From Cohnella hashimotonis (lineage in GTDB: Bacteria > Bacillota > Bacilli > Paenibacillales > Paenibacillaceae), in contig NZ_JAGRPV010000001.1 in NCBI RefSeq assembly GCF_030014955.1, positions 2,666,001 to 2,730,000 of the forward strand: a stretch of DNA of 64,000 bases, written 5' to 3'. The position numbers and the translations under genes were made by a program. Below the pieces are notes generated by a model. That model was not told the origin of the DNA and ran no database searches. It was given only the letters and a program-made list of their open reading frames with translations. Numbering within the stretch: position 1 is the stretch's first letter; each line of letters opens with the position of its first letter. Positions 43,308 to 51,610 of the stretch are shown piece after piece.

Positions 43308-43910
43308 ATGAGGATGGAGCGGCTTAGCCAAGACAAGATTAGGATTTTCCTTACCTTTGACGACCTGTCGGAACGCGGGATCCAGAAGGAAGACATGTGG
43401 CGGGAAATTCCGAAGGTTCACGAGCTCTTCAGCGAAATGATGGATCAGGCTTACAGCGAGCTTGGTTTCGACGCTTCCGGACCACTGGCGGTCGAAGTAT
43501 TCGCGATGCCTGCGCAGGGCATGGTCGTCATCGTCACGAGGGGCAAGATGGAGAGGGATTCCGAAGCGGGCGCCGAGGAAGAACTCGACGAAGAAGTGTA
43601 CGAAATGGAAGTCACGCTTGAACAGAGCGAAGCCATCATATATCGGTTCCGTGACATCGAGGACGCCATTGGCGCGGCCAAGATGCTGAAGTCCCAGATC
43701 ACGGACGAGGGCCGAATGTACAAATATCAGAACCACTGGATATTGTGTTTCGATCCGTCCTCCGGCGAGAATGCGAACGACAACGCGCTGATAGCGATTC
43801 TTGCGGAGTACGGCGACGCGACTTCCGTCACGCCTGCCGTGCTTGAGGAATACGGACAATTGATAATCCCGGCCCATGCCGTGCAAGTGCTGACGGAGCA
43901 TTTCGCCTGA
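43308..43910 (+). CDS. mecB: MecA-family adaptor protein (MecB/YpbH-like)
   Basis: A 200-aa adaptor: N-terminal substrate-binding domain (1-75; RIFLTFDDLSERGI), acidic linker (about 78-105) and C-terminal ClpC-binding domain (107-200). MecA proteins deliver targets to the ClpCP protease. YpbH of B. subtilis lies in the same neighbourhood and has about 194 aa, so this is likely the YpbH orthologue. Start ATG 43308 after GGGAGGA is preferred over an in-frame ATG 84 bases upstream lying before the inverted repeat. Confidence 0.88.
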   Translation: MRMERLSQDKIRIFLTFDDLSERGIQKEDMWREIPKVHELFSEMMDQAYSELGFDASGPLAVEVFAMPAQGMVVIVTRGKMERDSEAGAEEELDEEVYEMEVTLEQSEAIIYRFRDIEDAIGAAKMLKSQITDEGRMYKYQNHWILCFDPSSGENANDNALIAILAEYGDATSVTPAVLEEYGQLIIPAHAVQVLTEHFA

Positions 43911-43926
43911 GTCGGCGCTCCTTGAC

Positions 43927-43977
43927 GGACATGCTGCATAAAAACGGCGAACGTTTTTAAAGCAGCTGTCCTTTTTT
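43927..43977 (+). terminator. Intrinsic terminator of mecB
   Basis: GGACATGCTGC pairs with GCAGCTGTCC, with inner AAAAAC/GTTTTT, then TTTTTT. Confidence 0.85.
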
Positions 43978-44014
43978 GCGCTTATCATAGAAGAAGGAAG
44001 GGAGGGGATTCGCC

Positions 44015-44704
44015 TTGCCGATCATCTCCATGCTCGCTGCGGCTATCGCGCCGGGCCTCGCCTTGCTCGCCTATTTTTACTGGAAGGATCGGTACGATAC
44101 CGAGCCGCTGTCGATGGTGTCCAAGATGTTTGTGACCGGCGCGCTGATCGTGCTGCCGATCATGATCGTACAGCGCGGACTCATGATCTGGCTCGGCGAA
44201 TCGCCCTTCGCGTTTTCTTTTGTCATTTCCGCCGGCGTCGAAGAATTTTTCAAATGGTTCGTGCTCTATCACATCGTTTTTAACCATACCGAGTTCGACG
44301 AGCCTTACGACGGCATCGTTTACGCGACGGCAGTGTCGCTTGGGTTCGCAACGATCGAGAACGTGATGTACGCATTCGCCGAGCCTTCGACTTTCGGCTC
44401 TCTGCTCGTACGTGCGCTGCTGCCGGTATCCGGACATGCCTTGTTCGGCGTAGTAATGGGGTACTTTATGGGCAAAGCGAAGTTCTCCAAGGGCAAACAA
44501 GCCCGCTTGTTCCAGGCGATGGCGTTCGTGCTGCCGATTGCGTGGCACGGCATATACGATTTTCTGATGCAATCCCTGCCTAGAACGTGGATGTGGATCA
44601 TCGTTCCGTTCATGCTCTTGCTCTGGTTTCGAAGCATCCGCTACGTCCAAAGCGCCAACGATGTCTCTCCATTCCGTCTTGTGCATCGCGAGGAAGGCGG
44701 TTAA
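44015..44704 (+). CDS. prsW: PrsW family intramembrane glutamic protease
   Basis: A 229-aa polytopic membrane protein with the PrsW motifs: Glu76-Glu77 and Lys80 (GVEEFFKW), IENVMYA near 119, GHALFGV near 145, and WHGIYD near 178. PrsW (YpdC) in Bacillus performs the first cut in the anti-sigma-W factor RsiW under antimicrobial-peptide stress. Translation begins at TTG 44015 after GGGAGGGG. No sigW or rsiW is in the window. Confidence 0.92.
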   Translation: MPIISMLAAAIAPGLALLAYFYWKDRYDTEPLSMVSKMFVTGALIVLPIMIVQRGLMIWLGESPFAFSFVISAGVEEFFKWFVLYHIVFNHTEFDEPYDGIVYATAVSLGFATIENVMYAFAEPSTFGSLLVRALLPVSGHALFGVVMGYFMGKAKFSKGKQARLFQAMAFVLPIAWHGIYDFLMQSLPRTWMWIIVPFMLLLWFRSIRYVQSANDVSPFRLVHREEGG

Positions 44705-44759
44705 AGCTCCCGGATTGTGGCGATAATGTTTTTAACAGTTGCGGGAGCGAGGGAGTCTT

Positions 44760-44918
44760 TTGGATAGCGTACGGGTCAAGGTCACGATCAGATGCAAGTC
44801 CTGCGGGGAAAAGTTTATTTTGCGGGGCAAGCGGGAACGCGGAAAAGTAGATACCGGGTTCAGGCAGTGCGTCTGCGGCAACGCGGATCGATTCGAAATT
44901 GAAGAAGCAAATGCATAA
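44760..44918 (+). CDS. 52-residue zinc-ribbon protein
   Basis: A small open frame starting at TTG 44760, five bases after GAGGGAG, and ending at TAA 44916-44918. It encodes two knuckles, CKSC at residues 12-15 and CVC at 37-39, separated by a basic strand; typical of a mini zinc ribbon. No family name can be given. It takes the position before ypeB where sleB would lie in Bacillus, 64 bases upstream of ypeB. Confidence 0.65.
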   Translation: MDSVRVKVTIRCKSCGEKFILRGKRERGKVDTGFRQCVCGNADRFEIEEANA

Positions 44919-44982
44919 AGCCGGCTCCTCATACCCACACTAACGGCAATCCGTAGTCTGGGAATGAAAGGGGCCGTTTTTC

Positions 44983-46362
44983 ATGTACAAACGATTAAGC
45001 GCAGTGATGTTTCCGCTTTGCGCGCTGCTGCTCGCGGGTGCTGTCTTTTGGGGATACCAGGAGCATCAGGAGAAAAACGCCGTGCTGATCAAGGCGGAAA
45101 ACCAGTACCAACGCGCTTTCCACGACTTGACGAACCATATGGGCAGCCTTCAGGAGCAGCTCGGCAAGACGCTTGCGGTCAATAGCGCTTCCTATCGCAT
45201 GCAGCGCAAAGGACTGGTGAACGTATGGCGGCTCACGAGCCAGGCGCAAAACGAAGTGAATCAGCTTCCGCTTACGCTTCTGCCGTTTAATCAAACGGAA
45301 AACTTTTTGACGCGTATTTCCGATTTTGCGTACCGGACGTCCGTGCGCGATCTCACGAAGGAGCCTTTGTCCGACAAGGAAACGCAAACGATGCAATCCT
45401 TGTATGCGAAAGCGGCCGACATCAACAAAGAGCTGGGCAAGGTTCAGGATGCCGTTCTTTCCGATCACTTAAGGTGGATGGATGTCGAAGTCGCCATTGC
45501 AAGCGCCGACCAGACAGTGGACAATTCGATTATTGACGGCTTTAAGACGGTCGACAAAAAGGTTTCGTCCTATCCGGAAAACGATTGGGGGCCATCATCG
45601 GCTTCCCAGCATCTTCAGCGCGCGCACGGCAACGCTTCCGGTCCTAGAATTTCACCGGAGGAGGCTCGGCGCAAAGCGCGTGAATTCCTCGGCGTTTCCG
45701 CGATGTCAACCGGCCGCGACATCATGATCGCCGAAAACGGCGCGAAAACCGACCATCCGACTTATACGGCAACGATAAACGCTGCAAACCATGCGTCCAA
45801 GGGGGACGGGAAGCCGCAGATCGTAATGGATTTTACTGCGAACGGCGGCAAGCTGCTTTGGTTCATGAATCCACGCGTCGTCAAGACCCGCAGCTTGAGC
45901 GTCGGCGCAGCCAAGCAGAAAGCCATCGAATTCCTGAAGGCCAAGGGTTATGACTCGATGACGCCGGTGACCTACGACGAATACGACCACGTTGCCGTAT
46001 TCACGTTTGTAGCCGAGAAAAATGACGTGCTCGTATATCCGGACAAAGTAACGGTGAGGATCGCGCTCGACAACGGCGAGGCCGTCGGCCTTCAAGCGGC
46101 TGACCACGTCTATCATGAAGCCGGCCTTGCCGTCGGCAGGGCGAACGTCGACGAGGTGAAAGCCAAGTCGGTGCTTCATCCGAAGCTTCAAGTAACGGGG
46201 CATCATCTGGCCGTTATCGAGAACGACGAGGATAAAGAAGTGCTATGCCACGAGTATACCGGCAAGATCAACGGTGCGCAGTATCGCATTTACATTAATG
46301 CCGATACGGGCATCGAAGAGAAGGTCGAGCAAATTCCGGATTCGGCAAGAGCGATTTTGTAG
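44983..46362 (+). CDS. ypeB: Spore germination protein YpeB
   Basis: A 459-aa protein: an N-terminal membrane helix (about 6-24), a helical YpeB-specific domain (25-210), then three PepSY-type repeats (about 225-295, 310-380, 385-450). YpeB is needed for stability of the cortex lytic enzyme SleB, which is usually encoded just upstream; it is not in this window. The start follows GAAAGGGGCC. Confidence 0.93.
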   Translation: MYKRLSAVMFPLCALLLAGAVFWGYQEHQEKNAVLIKAENQYQRAFHDLTNHMGSLQEQLGKTLAVNSASYRMQRKGLVNVWRLTSQAQNEVNQLPLTLLPFNQTENFLTRISDFAYRTSVRDLTKEPLSDKETQTMQSLYAKAADINKELGKVQDAVLSDHLRWMDVEVAIASADQTVDNSIIDGFKTVDKKVSSYPENDWGPSSASQHLQRAHGNASGPRISPEEARRKAREFLGVSAMSTGRDIMIAENGAKTDHPTYTATINAANHASKGDGKPQIVMDFTANGGKLLWFMNPRVVKTRSLSVGAAKQKAIEFLKAKGYDSMTPVTYDEYDHVAVFTFVAEKNDVLVYPDKVTVRIALDNGEAVGLQAADHVYHEAGLAVGRANVDEVKAKSVLHPKLQVTGHHLAVIENDEDKEVLCHEYTGKINGAQYRIYINADTGIEEKVEQIPDSARAIL

Positions 46363-46377
46363 CTTTTTCGCTTGAAA

Positions 46378-46410
46378 CCGCCGGACTGAAAACCGGTTCG
46401 GCGGATTTCA
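46378..46410 (+). terminator. Hairpin after ypeB
   Basis: CCGCCGGAC faces CGGTTCGGCGG, followed by ATTTCAATATTTT. Weak T-run. Confidence 0.5.
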
Positions 46411-46535
46411 ATATTTTGACCACTTGCCATCTGCCGCAGGACAAGCGATCGTGCTATAATGCATAGGATAATACGAACTAGAAGACAATGTTCGCGTCAT
46501 TCCGACATTATACAGCAGTCGCATGGAGGTGCAGC

Positions 46536-47192
46536 GTGCTTCCCAAGATAGGTCAAATGCTCTACATTCAGCCCCATGCGGCGACGAACGACGGCGGGGC
46601 GCCAAGCATGCTTCGGTCCCGCGTCACAGACGCCGACGATCGTTTTTTGTACGTGGACATCCCCATCGACGAACAGACGCGGAGGCTTCATCGAACCGAA
46701 CCCGGAGACGAGCTTAAGCTTACATATTTTACGTCGGAAGGCGTCAAGCACCAGTTCGCCGCCCGCGTTCATTCGATACGAAGGGACAGCATCAGTCAGC
46801 TCGTCATTCCTAAGCCTGATCCGGATCAAATATCAAGAGAACAGCGCAGAAGCTTTTTACGCGTCGAGGCGCAGCTGGAGATTGCCGTCCGTCTCGGCGA
46901 GAAGATGCGTTTCACGGCGCTGACGGACGATGTCGGCGGCGGCGGCGTCTCGTTCAGATGCGACCGCAAGTGGCCGATTACGCCGAATATGAAGGCGAAC
47001 TGCTGGCTCCTGCTGAACTATAAATCCGGCACGGTCTCGCATGCGCAATTCGAGGGCGAGATCGTACGGATCGTGCCGGTCGAGCCGCATCACAATTTGG
47101 TCATGATGCGGTTTCAGGACATCCAGGATACCGATCAGCAAAAAATCATTCGTTATTGCTTCGAGAAGCAGCTAGAACGAAGGAAGGACTAG
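46536..47192 (+). CDS. PilZ domain c-di-GMP binding protein (YpfA/MotI-like)
   Basis: A 218-aa protein: N-terminal YcgR-like domain (1-95) and C-terminal PilZ domain (100-215) with Arg105-x-x-x-Arg109 (RSFLR) and Asp132 in DVGGGGVSF, the c-di-GMP binding elements. In B. subtilis YpfA acts as a flagellar clutch. GTG 46536 is preceded by GGAGGT; earlier in-frame ATG 46488 lacks a site. Its place between ypeB and ypfB-cmk matches B. subtilis. Confidence 0.9.
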   Translation: MLPKIGQMLYIQPHAATNDGGAPSMLRSRVTDADDRFLYVDIPIDEQTRRLHRTEPGDELKLTYFTSEGVKHQFAARVHSIRRDSISQLVIPKPDPDQISREQRRSFLRVEAQLEIAVRLGEKMRFTALTDDVGGGGVSFRCDRKWPITPNMKANCWLLLNYKSGTVSHAQFEGEIVRIVPVEPHHNLVMMRFQDIQDTDQQKIIRYCFEKQLERRKD

Positions 47193-47214
47193 ACGAAGGA
47201 GGGGCATAAGCGGC

Positions 47215-47409
47215 ATGGACGGCGAAGGAAATCGTCGGCGAGCGGACCGCGAGCGGACGGCGGAACGCGTCGACGGGTATCTGCGAGCGGCGGCATTGGC
47301 CGGCGCGATCTTGCTCATTTTGGCGCAGCTGCTGCTGCGCGTACCTGCGTTCAGGACGTTGATCGTTCCCGGCGAGCGCGCCGATGGAATCCGCTACGAA
47401 GCCGGATAG
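47215..47409 (+). CDS. Small membrane protein, YpfB-like (DUF5359)
   Basis: A 64-aa protein with a basic N-terminus and a single hydrophobic helix at about 24-42. Size and position between the PilZ gene and cmk correspond to YpfB. A terminator overlaps its last codons. Confidence 0.65.
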   Translation: MDGEGNRRRADRERTAERVDGYLRAAALAGAILLILAQLLLRVPAFRTLIVPGERADGIRYEAG

Positions 47410-47436
47410 ACACTTGTCTATTCGGCTTGCTTTTTT
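47399..47436 (+). terminator. Terminator overlapping the end of the ypfB-like gene
   Basis: AAGCCGGATAGAC pairs with GTCTATTCGGCTT (one mismatch) around ACTT, then GCTTTTTT. Confidence 0.85.
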
Positions 47437-47463
47437 GCATCTGAATATTTGCTGTGGTATAAT
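47435..47463 (+). promoter_or_regulatory. Promoter of cmk
   Basis: TTGCAT at 47435-47440 and TATAAT at 47458-47463, exactly 17 bases apart. Confidence 0.7.
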
Positions 47464-47620
47464 TTGTTCATTCGTGCGCAGGCGTCGGCCGGCTGGTTTT
47501 ATGCTCATGCAGGCGTTGCCGAGCAGCTTCGTCTCCGCCTTGCCGCAGGCCGATGGACCTCCTGTCTTATCGACCGGATGCATCAATGTTTGTGCGCTCT
47601 AGGAGGCTTGTTGCTACTTC

Positions 47621-48325
47621 ATGAATGAACGTTATCCGCACCGCATCAACATTGCGATCGACGGACCGGCCGGAGCGGGCAAGAGCACGGTCGCAAGGCT
47701 GGTCGCCAGCGAGCTTCATTACGTATACGTGGACACGGGCGCTATGTACCGTGCCGTCACCTTTGTCGCACAGTCTCGCGGGCTTCAACTGAATGACAGC
47801 GATAGTCTGGCGTCGCTGGCGTCGGGTCTGGACATCTCGTTACTTCCCGGCGAAGGGGGGCAGATCGTATTGGCTGACGGCAAGGACGTCACCGGTCTGA
47901 TCCGCTCGCGCGAGGTTACCGCGGCCGTCTCGCTGGTATCCGCGAACGCCGCCGTGCGGTCGCGCATGTCCGAGCTGCAGCGCCGGATGGCTGCCGCCAA
48001 GGGCGTCGTCATGGACGGCCGCGACATCGGCACGCATGTGCTGCCCGATGCGGAGCTCAAGGTCTTCTTGACCGCGTCGCCGCGAGAGCGCGCGAGCCGC
48101 AGGTTTTTGGAGCTCGGGGATAAGCCGGCCGTCACCCTCGATCAGCTCGAAGGCGAGATCGCTTTGCGCGACAGAATGGACAGCGAGCGCGAGATCGCGC
48201 CGTTGCGCCAGGCCGCCGACGCCCTCCTGATCGATTCGACGGGGCGCTCGATCGCCGAGATCGTGGACGAGATCGTATCGCTAGGCCGTACGGCCGCGCA
48301 AGCGATCGCTGCAAGGGAGAATTGA
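47621..48325 (+). CDS. cmk: Cytidylate kinase
   Basis: A 234-aa P-loop kinase with GPAGAGKST at residues 15-23, VDTGAMYRAVT near 38 and GRDIGTHV near 130. It phosphorylates CMP and dCMP. Start ATG 47621 after TAGGAGGCTTG. Followed three bases later by plsC. The 157-base leader after the promoter has no evident structure. Confidence 0.96.
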   Translation: MNERYPHRINIAIDGPAGAGKSTVARLVASELHYVYVDTGAMYRAVTFVAQSRGLQLNDSDSLASLASGLDISLLPGEGGQIVLADGKDVTGLIRSREVTAAVSLVSANAAVRSRMSELQRRMAAAKGVVMDGRDIGTHVLPDAELKVFLTASPRERASRRFLELGDKPAVTLDQLEGEIALRDRMDSEREIAPLRQAADALLIDSTGRSIAEIVDEIVSLGRTAAQAIAAREN

Positions 48326-48328
48326 CCG

Positions 48329-48916
48329 ATGCTTTACCGATTCGCGAGATTGCTGCTCAGAGTCCTGTTCAAGCTGCTTTACCGTTTTGAGGCTGTCGGC
48401 GCCGGGCGAATTCCCGCCCAGGGCGGCGTGATCCTCGCCAGCAACCATACGAGCCTGCTCGATCCGATCGCGCTAGGGATCGGCGTCGACCGCAAGGTTC
48501 ACTATATGGCCAAGGCGGAGTTGTTCAAGGTTCCCGGATTCGGCGCATTGATTGCGAACCTGGGCGCTTTTCCGGTTAAGCGCGGCGGCGTCAGCAAAGA
48601 GGCGATCCGCACGGCGATCGGCATCTTGCGCGAAGGCAAAGTGATGGGCATTTTCCCGGAGGGAACGCGCAAGGACGTCGGTCTCATGGGCAAGCGCGGT
48701 GCGATGAGCATGGCGTTCCGTGCCGGCTCGGCCGTCGTGCCGGTGGCTCTGGTCGGCAGCTATCGTCCATTTACGAAGATGAAGGCCGTATACGGCGCGC
48801 CGCTCGATATGCAGGCGCTTGCAGGCGACGGTTCGCCGGAGGCGCAAGAAGCCGCTACCGAACTGCTGATGTCCAGGATCAAAGAAATGCTGAATACGGG
48901 CAGGCCCGCGCAATAA
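48329..48916 (+). CDS. plsC: 1-acyl-sn-glycerol-3-phosphate acyltransferase
   Basis: A 195-aa membrane-associated enzyme that adds the second acyl chain to make phosphatidic acid. The HX4D motif is His40-Asp45 (NHTSLLD) and the glycerophosphate site is FPEGTR near residue 110. One hydrophobic N-terminal segment. It is coupled to cmk (three-base gap). Phospholipid synthesis genes plsY and gpsA lie 4 kb downstream. Confidence 0.93.
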   Translation: MLYRFARLLLRVLFKLLYRFEAVGAGRIPAQGGVILASNHTSLLDPIALGIGVDRKVHYMAKAELFKVPGFGALIANLGAFPVKRGGVSKEAIRTAIGILREGKVMGIFPEGTRKDVGLMGKRGAMSMAFRAGSAVVPVALVGSYRPFTKMKAVYGAPLDMQALAGDGSPEAQEAATELLMSRIKEMLNTGRPAQ

Positions 48917-48971
48917 TTTAATTCTTCCGGCGCATACTACGGTCATTCGTCCTAATTTTATACTTAAGTGA

Positions 48972-48997
48972 TTTAAACCCCGCGTTGCGGGTTTAAA
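48972..48997 (+). other. Palindromic stem-loop in the leader of the S1-domain gene
   Basis: TTTAAACCC pairs perfectly with GGGTTTAAA around an eight-base loop, 34 bases before the start codon. Confidence 0.6.
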
Positions 48998-49030
48998 TAA
49001 AGTTGTGGTAGAACTGAGGAGGTTATTTCC

Positions 49031-50272
49031 ATGTCTGAAGAAATCAATGTCCAGGAATCCGCCGCGCAGGAGCCTGTCGCTGCCGACAATGCCGCAGAGA
49101 CGGTAACGCAAGACGAGCTGGAGAACGTCGTATCGCTGAAAAAGGGCGATACCGTGAAGGGAACCATCGTTAAAATCGAAGACAACCAAGCTTATGTAAG
49201 CCTTGGATATAAATACGACGGTGTCATCCCGCTTCGCGAGCTCTCCAACGTCAACCTGGAGAATGCTTCCGACGCCGTACAGATCGGCCAGGAAGTCGAA
49301 GCGAAGGTCGTCAGCATCAACGACGAGAAGGCTAGCCTTGTCCTCTCCAAGCGTCAGATCGACGGCGCGAAGGCATGGGATGATCTCCAGAGCAAATTCG
49401 ACAACGGCGAAGCGTTCGAAGTTACGGTAGCTGACGTCGTCAAGGGCGGCCTGGTCGCCGACGTTGGCGTGCGCGGCTTTATTCCCGCTTCCATGGTCGC
49501 GCGCACGTTTGTCGAAGACTTCTCCGACTACAAGGGTCGTACCCTTCGCGTCAAGGTCAAAGAAATCGACCGTGAAAACAATAAAGTGATCCTGTCGGCC
49601 AAAGAAGTGCTCGAAGCCGAATACGAAGCGCAAAAGCAATCGGTTATGGAATCCTTGCAGCCGGGCCAAGTGCTCGAAGGCACGGTTCAGCGCCTTACGC
49701 CGTTTGGCGCATTCGTCGACATCGGCGGCGTAGACGGACTGGTCCACGTTTCCGAGATCGCTTGGAACCATGTGGCGCATCCGGCCGACGTCGTTTCCGA
49801 AGGCCAAAAGGTCAACGTGAAGGTGCTGAGCGTCGACACATCGATCGGCAAGATCAAGCTGAGCATCAAAGCCGCCCAACCGGGTCCTTGGGAATCGGTT
49901 AACGGCAAATTCAACAGCGGCGATGTCGTGACCGGCGTCGTGAAGCGTCTCGTGAGCTTCGGCGCATTCGTCGAGATCGCGCCCGGCGTCGAAGGCCTTG
50001 TGCACATCTCCCAGATCGCGCACCGCCACGTCGCTACGCCGCACGAAGTATTGAAGGAAGGCCAGGAAGTGCAAGCGAAGATTTTGGACTTCAACCCGGC
50101 CGAGAAGCGCGTATCGCTCTCCATCAAGGAGACCGAAGAAGCGCCCGCTCAACCTGAACGTGCGCCGCGCGAACCGCGAGGCAGACGCGAAGAGTCGAAC
50201 ATTCCCGCTCCTGAGAGCATGAGCTTCACGCTTGCCGAGAAGTTCGGCGACAAGCTGAGCAAGTTTAAGTAA
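49031..50272 (+). CDS. S1 RNA-binding domain protein, ribosomal protein S1 homologue (YpfD-like)
   Basis: A 413-aa protein with an acidic head (1-35) and four S1 domains (about 36-105, 122-188, 207-276, 293-362), each with the VKG..V..GAFV-type strand pattern, and a hydrophilic tail. B. subtilis YpfD, located after cmk, is alike. It may help initiation on weak ribosome sites. A palindromic leader precedes it and a strong terminator follows. Confidence 0.93.
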   Translation: MSEEINVQESAAQEPVAADNAAETVTQDELENVVSLKKGDTVKGTIVKIEDNQAYVSLGYKYDGVIPLRELSNVNLENASDAVQIGQEVEAKVVSINDEKASLVLSKRQIDGAKAWDDLQSKFDNGEAFEVTVADVVKGGLVADVGVRGFIPASMVARTFVEDFSDYKGRTLRVKVKEIDRENNKVILSAKEVLEAEYEAQKQSVMESLQPGQVLEGTVQRLTPFGAFVDIGGVDGLVHVSEIAWNHVAHPADVVSEGQKVNVKVLSVDTSIGKIKLSIKAAQPGPWESVNGKFNSGDVVTGVVKRLVSFGAFVEIAPGVEGLVHISQIAHRHVATPHEVLKEGQEVQAKILDFNPAEKRVSLSIKETEEAPAQPERAPREPRGRREESNIPAPESMSFTLAEKFGDKLSKFK

Positions 50273-50294
50273 GCTACATCCATAGCTATGACGG

Positions 50295-50327
50295 GCGCTG
50301 CAGAAGCCTTTCTGCAGCGCTTTTTTT
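50295..50327 (+). terminator. Intrinsic terminator of the S1-domain gene
   Basis: GCGCTGCAGAA pairs with TTTCTGCAGCGC, followed by TTTTTTTG. Confidence 0.9.
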
Positions 50328-50411
50328 GCGTCTTGCAAATTGTTTTTTTGACGACGTCCTTGCTGCGCATACTAAGGAATGGAAAGGAATCCGGCAAGAG
50401 GGGGACAAGGT

Positions 50412-51332
50412 ATGATAACGGCAAAGTGGCTAGCCGGACATCATGAATTGATCGGCGTGACGCTCGGCACGTTATTCGGTTTTTTGGCACGGGTAGTCAT
50501 GCTGCGCAGCGACTACAGGCAGTATCCCGCTTATCCGCACGGCAAAATCATTCATCTGGCGCTCGGGCTGATCGCAGGCGCGCTGGGCGCCGTGGCCGTC
50601 CCGGCGCTGATGAGCAAGGATTATACGGCGATCACGTTTTTGTCGCTCGCAGCGCAGCAGTTCAGGGAAGTGCGCAATATGGAGAGGGGGACGTTGACCG
50701 CAATCGATCACCAGGAGCTCGTCCCGCGCGGCGCGACCTATATTGAAGGCATTGCCGTCGTTTTCGAAGGGCGAAACTATTTGTCGATAGCGACGGCTTT
50801 GATTGTCAGCTTTGCGGCAACGATAATCGGGTGGATCTGGGGCGTGCTGCTCGGTATCGTATGTATCGCGATCGTCCTGCGGTTTATGAAGGGAAAGACG
50901 ATTAAGGACATCGCGGAAGTGGCGTTCGCGCCTGTTAAAGCGGAAAACGCAAGCGTAACGGTTGGACCGGTCTATATGATGAATGTCGGGCTCGAATCGA
51001 ATCTCGACATCATCCGCAAACAAGCGATCGGCTTCATCCTGACGCCGGTTAGCGATGATGCGAAAGTAACGCTTTCCAACCTGGGTCTTCGGCAGGCAAT
51101 TTTGCACGATCTGTCGACAAGACTCGGCGTATATCGGGATGACGGAGAACCGGCGCTATTGCCGATCGCGAAGCTCGATCTGGCGACGGGGGCGCTCGGC
51201 GTGCTGCTGCTGCCGCGGGAACACGGGATGGAGAAGGCGCTCAAAGCGATGCAAGACGTTCCCCTTCTTGAATCGGCCGTCCGCAGACCGACGAAGGCCA
51301 ACAAAACGAAAGGAGAGCCAGCTCATGGCTAA
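50412..51332 (+). CDS. YIEGIA family membrane protein
   Basis: A 306-aa membrane protein with about five hydrophobic segments, named after its conserved YIEGIA motif, which is present at about residues 109-114. The C-terminal 130 residues are soluble. The role is undefined; it is confined to spore formers as far as I know. Start ATG 50412 is preceded by GAGGGGGAC. The stop overlaps the next gene by eight bases. Confidence 0.8.
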   Translation: MITAKWLAGHHELIGVTLGTLFGFLARVVMLRSDYRQYPAYPHGKIIHLALGLIAGALGAVAVPALMSKDYTAITFLSLAAQQFREVRNMERGTLTAIDHQELVPRGATYIEGIAVVFEGRNYLSIATALIVSFAATIIGWIWGVLLGIVCIAIVLRFMKGKTIKDIAEVAFAPVKAENASVTVGPVYMMNVGLESNLDIIRKQAIGFILTPVSDDAKVTLSNLGLRQAILHDLSTRLGVYRDDGEPALLPIAKLDLATGALGVLLLPREHGMEKALKAMQDVPLLESAVRRPTKANKTKGEPAHG

Positions 51333-51504
51333 AATAGTCATGTTTCTGACGACCGATTCGACCAATGTATCGGAAGGCTCGTCCGCTCTGATCGCGAAGT
51401 CGGAGGAGGAACTGCAAAACTTGACGAATCTAATGGAAAAAATACTGGACTGCGCCGCTCATAAACTCAAAGACGGATTGTATATGCTCGTCGATCGGCA
51501 TTAA
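51325..51504 (+). CDS. Small partner of the YIEGIA protein
   Basis: A 59-aa soluble protein beginning MAKIVMFLTTDS, typical of the so-called capping complex subunit for YIEGIA. It overlaps the YIEGIA gene by eight bases and has its own AAAGGAGAG site, so stoichiometric expression is likely. The name is family convention; the function is not known to me. Confidence 0.75.
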   Translation: MAKIVMFLTTDSTNVSEGSSALIAKSEEELQNLTNLMEKILDCAAHKLKDGLYMLVDRH

Positions 51505-51610
51505 CGATGCGCAGGCGAGCGGGGAACTTTAGGAACCGTTAGCCAAGGCGGGGTATTTTTGTTATGATACTCTTTGTATGATTCAGAGGAATCCCTTAAG
51601 GAGTGAAAGC

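Noticed and set aside
48473..50338. Minus-strand open frame of 621 codons opposite plsC and the S1-domain gene
   Set aside because: It is the mirror of two well-recognised genes with strong motifs; high GC keeps the opposite frame open. No ribosome site and composition unlike a real protein.
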